A stretch of 64,000 bases of DNA, from contig CAISPO010000037.1 of assembly GCA_903887415.1 (NCBI GenBank), positions 215,260 through 279,259 on the forward strand, given 5' to 3'. The notes under the pieces were generated by a model. That model was given only the letters and a program-made list of their open reading frames with translations. It was not told where the DNA came from and did not search any database. The translations under genes and the position numbers were made by a program. How positions within the stretch are numbered: position 1 is the first letter of the stretch; every line of letters begins with the position of its first letter. This stretch comes from an uncultured Bacteroidota bacterium. Its GTDB lineage: Bacteria > Bacteroidota > Bacteroidia > Chitinophagales > Chitinophagaceae. Positions 58,726 to 64,000 of the stretch are shown piece after piece.

Positions 58726-61368
58726 ATGAAAAAATTTTTACCCTTAATCATAGCTATACTTATCACTAATACTGTATTTGCACAACTGCCGCTTACCGGC
58801 CTGGTAGCTTGGTATCCGTTCTGCAATGATTTTACAGATCATAGTGGCAATGGCTATGACCTTGCAAACTCCGGCACTGCTGTTCCCACAACCGACCGCT
58901 TTGGCAACCCAAATGACGCATTCCTGTTCAACGGTGGCCCGGCAAGTGAGCTAAGCTATACAGCGCCATTTGCTTCAGCCGGGGACTTTACCTATTCATG
59001 CTGGATAAACCCTGTTTCTGCGCAGACTTCCGTTATCTGGTATAATGGGAACCCTACTGTTGACGGATTCGGCCTTTATATGAATAATGGTACGCTGGGT
59101 GCGGCCGGCACGAATGTTGAGGTAGTATTTGGGGGCGGAATTGGGCAGTTTTTGAGTACATCGGTTACTTTGAATACATGGCACCACCTATATCTGTCAA
59201 AAAATGGCGGCGCCTTCCGTTTTGAGATCGACGGCGCTCCCGCGGGTGTCACTGGCTTCTTTACCGCCCCGCCTACTTATGCCACTCCCACGGGCCAGTT
59301 TACAATCGGACAGGATTACACAAGCGCCGGCACAAGCGGCTTTGATGGGAGTATTGATGATATGCTGATATATAACCGGTACGTTACGGGTGCAGACAGT
59401 GCCGCAATAGATCACTTCAACCCGGATATTGCACCTTTCACCCTTGGCATTTTGTCTGCCGACACCGGAATATGTGGAAACTCAATTACCCTTACTCCTT
59501 CTCCTTATTTTGATACCAGTGTCTATCAGTATTCCTGGAACACCGGCGCCACCACCGTCTCCATTACCGCTGGTGTTTCTCCTGAACCGGGCAACTACTA
59601 CACCCTAACGCTTTCCAAGCCATATGGCTGCATTTTGGCCGCCAGCGCTCACCTGCACCGGACGGTAGTTGCTATTGATCTTGGTGGGCCGTCTGTGAAC
59701 TTTTGCGCAACTCCGGGAGCAGCTTTTGCAGGTACATTAAATCCCACGCCGGTTGCCGGTGAAACCTACTTATGGAATACTGGTGATACTACAGGTTCGT
59801 TGCCTATAGCTGTTTCCGGCAGTGGTACATATTCGGTAACCGTTGACAGTGCTGGATGTACTGGCAGCGCTTCGATCATTGTGACCGTAAATCCGCTGGT
59901 TTTAGTAAACATTGGTCCGGACACCATTTCCTGTAATGGTTCGCCTATAACATTGCAATCCAGTTACACGTATCCGCCTACTGCCATATACCAATGGGGT
60001 GGGTCTTCGCCGCTGATCGGTGGCACTACCTTGCCGGTTTATACAACCTCGGTATCAGGCACATTCTGGCTTACCGTTACCAACAATGGTTGTATTGGCT
60101 CCGACACTGCGCTCATCGGCGTTGTATATGATTCATTGGTATTAAATACCCAGGACACAACCATATGCAAAGGAGGGTCTGTTCAGATAAGAGCGCATGG
60201 TAATCCGTTTGCCACTGACGCCTGGACACCGACCGCCGGTATTGCATCCGGCTTTAGCGTTAACCCCCTTATTACACCGGATACTTCGGCCTGGTACCGA
60301 GTGGTGGCATCGCTCAGCGGCTGCCATGTTATGGATTCGCTTTACATCACTGTGCAGCCGGTTCCTACTGTTTACATAGGGGGCAATAAAAATGTATGCC
60401 GGGGGGATACGCTGCATATAACAGCCCTTGTTACGCCCACTTGGTACACCCACTATATCTATACCTGGACACCTGGTATTAACCTGGATCATTCTGTAAC
60501 TACAGCCTCCGATTCTACCCTGGCCACTGTAATATTTACAGCAGGAGATACAACGGACCTCATACTTACCGTTTCCACGTCTGCGGGTTGTTTCGGGGTT
60601 GATTCCGCAGAACTTATGGTGCATACACCGGCACGCACTAAATTCACTGACTCGTTCTTATGCCCGGGTGATTCGCTGGTATTAAATCCGTTTGCAATTG
60701 CGGGGGACAGTTATGTGTGGCATCCCGGTACGTATCTGAGCGATTCAACAGCAGCGCAGCCCATTGCAAAACCGATCAACGGCGAGCAATACTGGATACA
60801 AAGTACGGACCGGTACGGATGCCATGATACCATGTTCGACAATATCAGGGTATTCCCCAATGCGGTTATCTACCTGGGTGATTCCGTGACGCTATACCCG
60901 GGAGAGACCTACCAGATTTCTCCGCAAACCAACTGCGTGGCGTTTTCATGGAGCCCCCCGCTTGGCCTCAGCGACACGTCAATATCAAATCCTATAGCAT
61001 CGCCTTCAGTCAGCACGAAATTTATTGTTAAGGCAAGTACAGAGTGGGGATGTAAGACCTCCGATTCCATTAATTTCCATATTGACCCAACAGCGTTGGT
61101 TGCGTTGCCAAATGCGTTTACTCCAGGCACGTCCGGTATAAATAATTATTTCACCATACTTACAAGGGGCGCTGTGGAAATACATTACTTCCGCATCTTC
61201 AATCGCTGGGGCAATAAAGTGTTTGAAACAAACAATATCAGTTCGGGATGGGATGGCACCTTCAATGGCAAGCCCCAGCCTTTTGATGTGTATGTATATG
61301 ATGTGGAAGCGGTAACTAATGAAGGGGTTATCTTCCACACCACCGGCAATGTAACGTTGATAAGGTAG
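58726..61368 (+). CDS. Large surface protein: LamG-like domain, repeats, gliding-motility C-terminus
   Basis: An 880-aa exported protein (signal MKKFLPLIIAILITNTVFA-Q, start at 58726). Residues about 25-230 form a concanavalin/LamG-like domain: LVAWYPFCNDFTDHSGNGYD, FTYSCWINP and GSIDDMLIYNRYVTGADSA. From 240 to 790 there are repeated Ig/PKD-like modules, each with a Cys pair and SWNTGATT- or WNTGDTT-type strands and C-P-G-D-S. The last 90 residues, LPNAFTPGTSGINNYFTIL then IFNRWGNKVFE and GWDGTFNG, match the gliding motility-associated (CHU_C) domain that directs T9SS export. Likely an adhesin or carbohydrate-binding surface protein. Confidence 0.87.
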   Translation: MKKFLPLIIAILITNTVFAQLPLTGLVAWYPFCNDFTDHSGNGYDLANSGTAVPTTDRFGNPNDAFLFNGGPASELSYTAPFASAGDFTYSCWINPVSAQTSVIWYNGNPTVDGFGLYMNNGTLGAAGTNVEVVFGGGIGQFLSTSVTLNTWHHLYLSKNGGAFRFEIDGAPAGVTGFFTAPPTYATPTGQFTIGQDYTSAGTSGFDGSIDDMLIYNRYVTGADSAAIDHFNPDIAPFTLGILSADTGICGNSITLTPSPYFDTSVYQYSWNTGATTVSITAGVSPEPGNYYTLTLSKPYGCILAASAHLHRTVVAIDLGGPSVNFCATPGAAFAGTLNPTPVAGETYLWNTGDTTGSLPIAVSGSGTYSVTVDSAGCTGSASIIVTVNPLVLVNIGPDTISCNGSPITLQSSYTYPPTAIYQWGGSSPLIGGTTLPVYTTSVSGTFWLTVTNNGCIGSDTALIGVVYDSLVLNTQDTTICKGGSVQIRAHGNPFATDAWTPTAGIASGFSVNPLITPDTSAWYRVVASLSGCHVMDSLYITVQPVPTVYIGGNKNVCRGDTLHITALVTPTWYTHYIYTWTPGINLDHSVTTASDSTLATVIFTAGDTTDLILTVSTSAGCFGVDSAELMVHTPARTKFTDSFLCPGDSLVLNPFAIAGDSYVWHPGTYLSDSTAAQPIAKPINGEQYWIQSTDRYGCHDTMFDNIRVFPNAVIYLGDSVTLYPGETYQISPQTNCVAFSWSPPLGLSDTSISNPIASPSVSTKFIVKASTEWGCKTSDSINFHIDPTALVALPNAFTPGTSGINNYFTILTRGAVEIHYFRIFNRWGNKVFETNNISSGWDGTFNGKPQPFDVYVYDVEAVTNEGVIFHTTGNVTLIR

Positions 61369-61405
61369 CTATATTGAAGAATTATGACTAATCGCCCGTT
61401 AAACC

Positions 61406-64000
61406 ATGAAACGCTTCCTGTTCTTTTTGTTGTTAATTATCCTGTCTCATAGGGGCGGAGCGCAAAGTTTTTCACCGCCTGTAGGGATTGCGGTTTCAAC
61501 AGGCGCGGGTTCGTGGAATATGACGCCTGCCGCCGCCTGCACAGGCGCTTATCTTGCCAGCGCCATTTGGGCGACTACACCGGTTGATTTCAATAATGCT
61601 TTCACGCTGACTTTCCAGATGAGCGATGACATTGTTCTCGGCAGCGGCGCGGACGGTATATGTGTGGCATTTGGGCAAAACCTCACAGCAACATCAGTAA
61701 ACGGTACCGCCGGTTATTTGGGCTACTATAATGCGGATACATCTGCTCCCAATGCCCAGTTTCTCCAGTCTTTTGCAGTTGAATTTGATATATTCAATGA
61801 TTACCCGATCGTAAATGATCCGTCAGGCTTGCCGGACCATACGATGATATCAAGGGATGGCAACCCATACCACACTACTCCTGGAGGTGCACCTGTACAA
61901 ATAAGGCCATCAGGCGCAGGTATCAAGGATGGGCTTTATCATAACTACACCATTCACTGGTGTCCGGACAGTACACGGCTGCAGGTTTATTATGAGGATA
62001 CCCTGCGCCTTACAAGTGTTTTTGATTACCGCACTGTGTTTAGCGGTACTGCGATAGTAAATTGGGGCATAACCTCGGGTATCGGTAGTTCCTGCAGCGA
62101 TCAGTTGATACGCAATATAGTCTTAACGCCTGGCACGTGTAGCCCTTCAAGCGCATGCCTTACCAATTCGTTGATCATTAATACCGGTTACAATCCTATT
62201 ACTACCGTAGCAATACCTGGTGGGGCAAATGGTGCTCCCGCTGTTCCTGATCCGCACTGGACACTTACTGCGGTTTCTCCCGGTGTGGCAGCCGCAATTG
62301 CCGTTACACCTATTACAGGCCTTGTTGAAGTAGCACCCGGCGCCAGTGCTGACGTCATCACTAACGTCGGGGCATGGGCTGTCAATCCTGCGGGCAACCC
62401 GGGCGGATGGATAAGCTGCCTTAATTCAAATACTTATTACACATCGGGCACAGGTACCATCCCTTACAATATGACGCTGGGGCGCTCATTCCGCATGTGT
62501 TCCGACGACAGCATAAAGATCACTTTTTATGTTGCTAACGATAATTATATCCCTGCTACAAATATTGATGGTGTGCCGCTTGGGTTCTCGCAGCCGGCAA
62601 TAGCTTCAACCACTTTTTATTCCACTTATGCGTTTTATACGCAGACTGTTTTTCTTACAGCCGGTACGCATACATTTAATGTAGAGGTGGCCGACTATGA
62701 TGATGCTACCACAGATGGCTCCAACCCTACCGGCCTCGACCTGTATGGTACGGTTGCCTCTGCATCGGGATTGAACTCACTCGTGTCTGAAAGTTCAGCA
62801 AGCTGCGCTGCCTACGTTTGTGAGACAGTCTGCAATACACTTACTATGCCGGATTCCGTGCACCTTTGTCCGGGCGATACTTCCACACTTTATGCCGTTA
62901 TGTCCGGCCCTGATTCTATTATTTCTTATGCTTGGTCTCCGGCAACGGGCTTGTCCAGCACCACGATACTGGATCCCGTGGTTACTGCTATTACTTCCGG
63001 CTGGTACTATCTTACTGTCCAGTCTGTACTGCCCTTTAACCTTGTGGTGAACGGCGATTTCAGTGCGGGCAATACCGGATTTACCAGTTCTTATACTTAC
63101 TCACCACCGCCAAGCACTACCCTGGTTGAAGGGGATTATTCTGTTTACACGGATCCTCATGGCGTGCATACGGGTTTCACCACTATGGGCGACCACACCA
63201 CAGGCACCGGCAATATGATGATCATAAACGGTGGCCCCACCGCGTCTTCAGTATGGTGCGAAACTGTCCCCGTCACGCCAAATACTAACTATGATTTTTC
63301 TGCATGGTTTGCCGATTGCTCTTCTGTTACAGTTGGGGTAGATGTGCCTATTCTTCAGTTTATGGTGAATGGTGTTTTGCTGGGAACGCCAACTTCTGTA
63401 ACTGCGCCCCCGGGTACCTGGGTCAATTTCTTTTCTACCTGGAATAGCGGAATCAGTACTTCTGCTACCATATGTATTTATGATGAAACCACCGCTGCCT
63501 CCGGAAATGACTTTGTGATCGATGATATCTCCTTCAACCAGATATGCGTTGCTTTGGATAGCGAGTATGTAAAGATCAACACCCCGGATACTACCTATGG
63601 CAGCAGGGATACAAGCGTGTGTGCAACCGTAGGTCCCATAACCCTCACCGGGCCGGGCGGTTATGCAGGCCACGTCTGGAGTACAGGCGCTACTACTGCA
63701 ACGATTACTGTGGACACAAATGGGACTTATTGGGTCGTTGATTCAAATTCCTGCGCGATATTTATCGATACATTCCATGTAACCTTTGTTGTGCCGGATA
63801 CGGCTACTACTCATGTGTTAGATACGGTCTGCGCGTCCCTTGGCAGTTTGACATTGTCCGCGCCCGCCGGCTTCGTTAGCCCGGTCTGGAGCACAGGGGC
63901 TACAACCTCCACGATAGTGGTCACAGCCGCCGGTTCTTACTGGGTGCTTTATACTTCCAATTGCGCTACTTCTGTGGATACATTCGATGTATTCTTTAAA
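61406..64000 (+). CDS. Giant surface protein with lectin-like N-terminus (3' end outside window)
   Basis: ATG 61406 opens a frame of 865 codons still running at the window edge. A signal peptide (MKRFLFFLLLIILSHRGGA-Q) is followed by an L-type lectin-like domain (residues about 20-235): FTLTFQMSDDIVLGSGADGI, FAVEFDIFNDY, DHTMISRDG and YHNYTIHWCPDSTRLQVYYE. Next come a jellyroll-like part (to about 470), VHLCPGDTSTLYAVM with Ig-like strands, a carbohydrate-binding-type region (VVNGDFSAGNTGF and SVWCETVPV, 550-710) and WSTGATT repeats. It follows the previous giant gene by 37 bp. Probably exported by T9SS; the C-terminus is not seen. Confidence 0.85.
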   Translation, partial: MKRFLFFLLLIILSHRGGAQSFSPPVGIAVSTGAGSWNMTPAAACTGAYLASAIWATTPVDFNNAFTLTFQMSDDIVLGSGADGICVAFGQNLTATSVNGTAGYLGYYNADTSAPNAQFLQSFAVEFDIFNDYPIVNDPSGLPDHTMISRDGNPYHTTPGGAPVQIRPSGAGIKDGLYHNYTIHWCPDSTRLQVYYEDTLRLTSVFDYRTVFSGTAIVNWGITSGIGSSCSDQLIRNIVLTPGTCSPSSACLTNSLIINTGYNPITTVAIPGGANGAPAVPDPHWTLTAVSPGVAAAIAVTPITGLVEVAPGASADVITNVGAWAVNPAGNPGGWISCLNSNTYYTSGTGTIPYNMTLGRSFRMCSDDSIKITFYVANDNYIPATNIDGVPLGFSQPAIASTTFYSTYAFYTQTVFLTAGTHTFNVEVADYDDATTDGSNPTGLDLYGTVASASGLNSLVSESSASCAAYVCETVCNTLTMPDSVHLCPGDTSTLYAVMSGPDSIISYAWSPATGLSSTTILDPVVTAITSGWYYLTVQSVLPFNLVVNGDFSAGNTGFTSSYTYSPPPSTTLVEGDYSVYTDPHGVHTGFTTMGDHTTGTGNMMIINGGPTASSVWCETVPVTPNTNYDFSAWFADCSSVTVGVDVPILQFMVNGVLLGTPTSVTAPPGTWVNFFSTWNSGISTSATICIYDETTAASGNDFVIDDISFNQICVALDSEYVKINTPDTTYGSRDTSVCATVGPITLTGPGGYAGHVWSTGATTATITVDTNGTYWVVDSNSCAIFIDTFHVTFVVPDTATTHVLDTVCASLGSLTLSAPAGFVSPVWSTGATTSTIVVTAAGSYWVLYTSNCATSVDTFDVFFK

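Overview
The window looks like chromosomal DNA of a Bacteroidota bacterium, most likely Chitinophagales/Chitinophagaceae-like. The grounds are type IX secretion (T9SS) C-terminal sorting domains, a gliding-motility-associated (CHU_C type) C-terminus, GldN/PorN-like proteins, a BT_3928-family protein, head-GIN and DUF2147 proteins, a DUF420 protein next to caa3-type oxidase genes, TAnnTTTG-type -7 elements, and Bacteroidota-style dispersed short repeats. The assignment rests on recognised families, not on a database search. I saw no rRNA, tRNA, CRISPR array or complete insertion sequence.

Layout. 1-3316: two tandem GT-C/GT39-like membrane glycosyltransferases. 3317-6940: an AT-rich accessory stretch with a VapB-like antitoxin, an 18-codon VapC remnant, several orphan genes and a UDG-superfamily DNA glycosylase-like gene. 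7160-11084: purine synthesis (purF, purC) around a LysE exporter. 11175-15812: secreted proteins (T9SS PLD-like protein, outer-membrane barrel, cytochrome c lipoprotein, T9SS phosphoesterase). 16001-18612: a frameshifted antitoxin, hutU and ispF. 18607-25394: a cytochrome b/sulfite-oxidase-fold pair and a tightly overlapping block (sugar MFS, ROK kinase, TadA, Rieske, LD-carboxypeptidase) downstream of cvfB. 25458-27716: a TPR-like protein with two short GldN-like paralogues. 27853-34192: DppB-like permease, GNAT, BT_3928-like, folP, M14 peptidase, small barrel. 34386-41506: PAS histidine kinase, envelope proteins, and two TPR-class III nucleotide cyclases in tandem. 41620-45925: cytochrome oxidase subunits III/III/IV with SCO, ctaB and DUF420. 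46082-46602: an intact YoeB-type toxin-antitoxin pair. 46621-51540: a probable copper/metal handling neighbourhood. 51641-58506: housekeeping and accessory enzymes (VOC, GNAT, metalloprotease, fbp, M16 peptidase, nitronate monooxygenase). 58726-64000: two very large surface proteins, the last running off the window.

How it fits together. The oxidase maturation genes (SCO, ctaB, DUF420) need copper and heme. The next block carries an MbnP-like protein, a cytochrome-like lipoprotein with an unusual CX5CH heme site, a Met-rich outer-membrane protein, a Cys-rich membrane protein and an HMA-domain protein. This neighbourhood is the best candidate for an undescribed system. Two further themes are repeated tandem paralogy (glycosyltransferases, GldN-like, cyclases, oxidase subunit III, giant surface proteins) and decayed addiction modules (three remnants beside one intact module).
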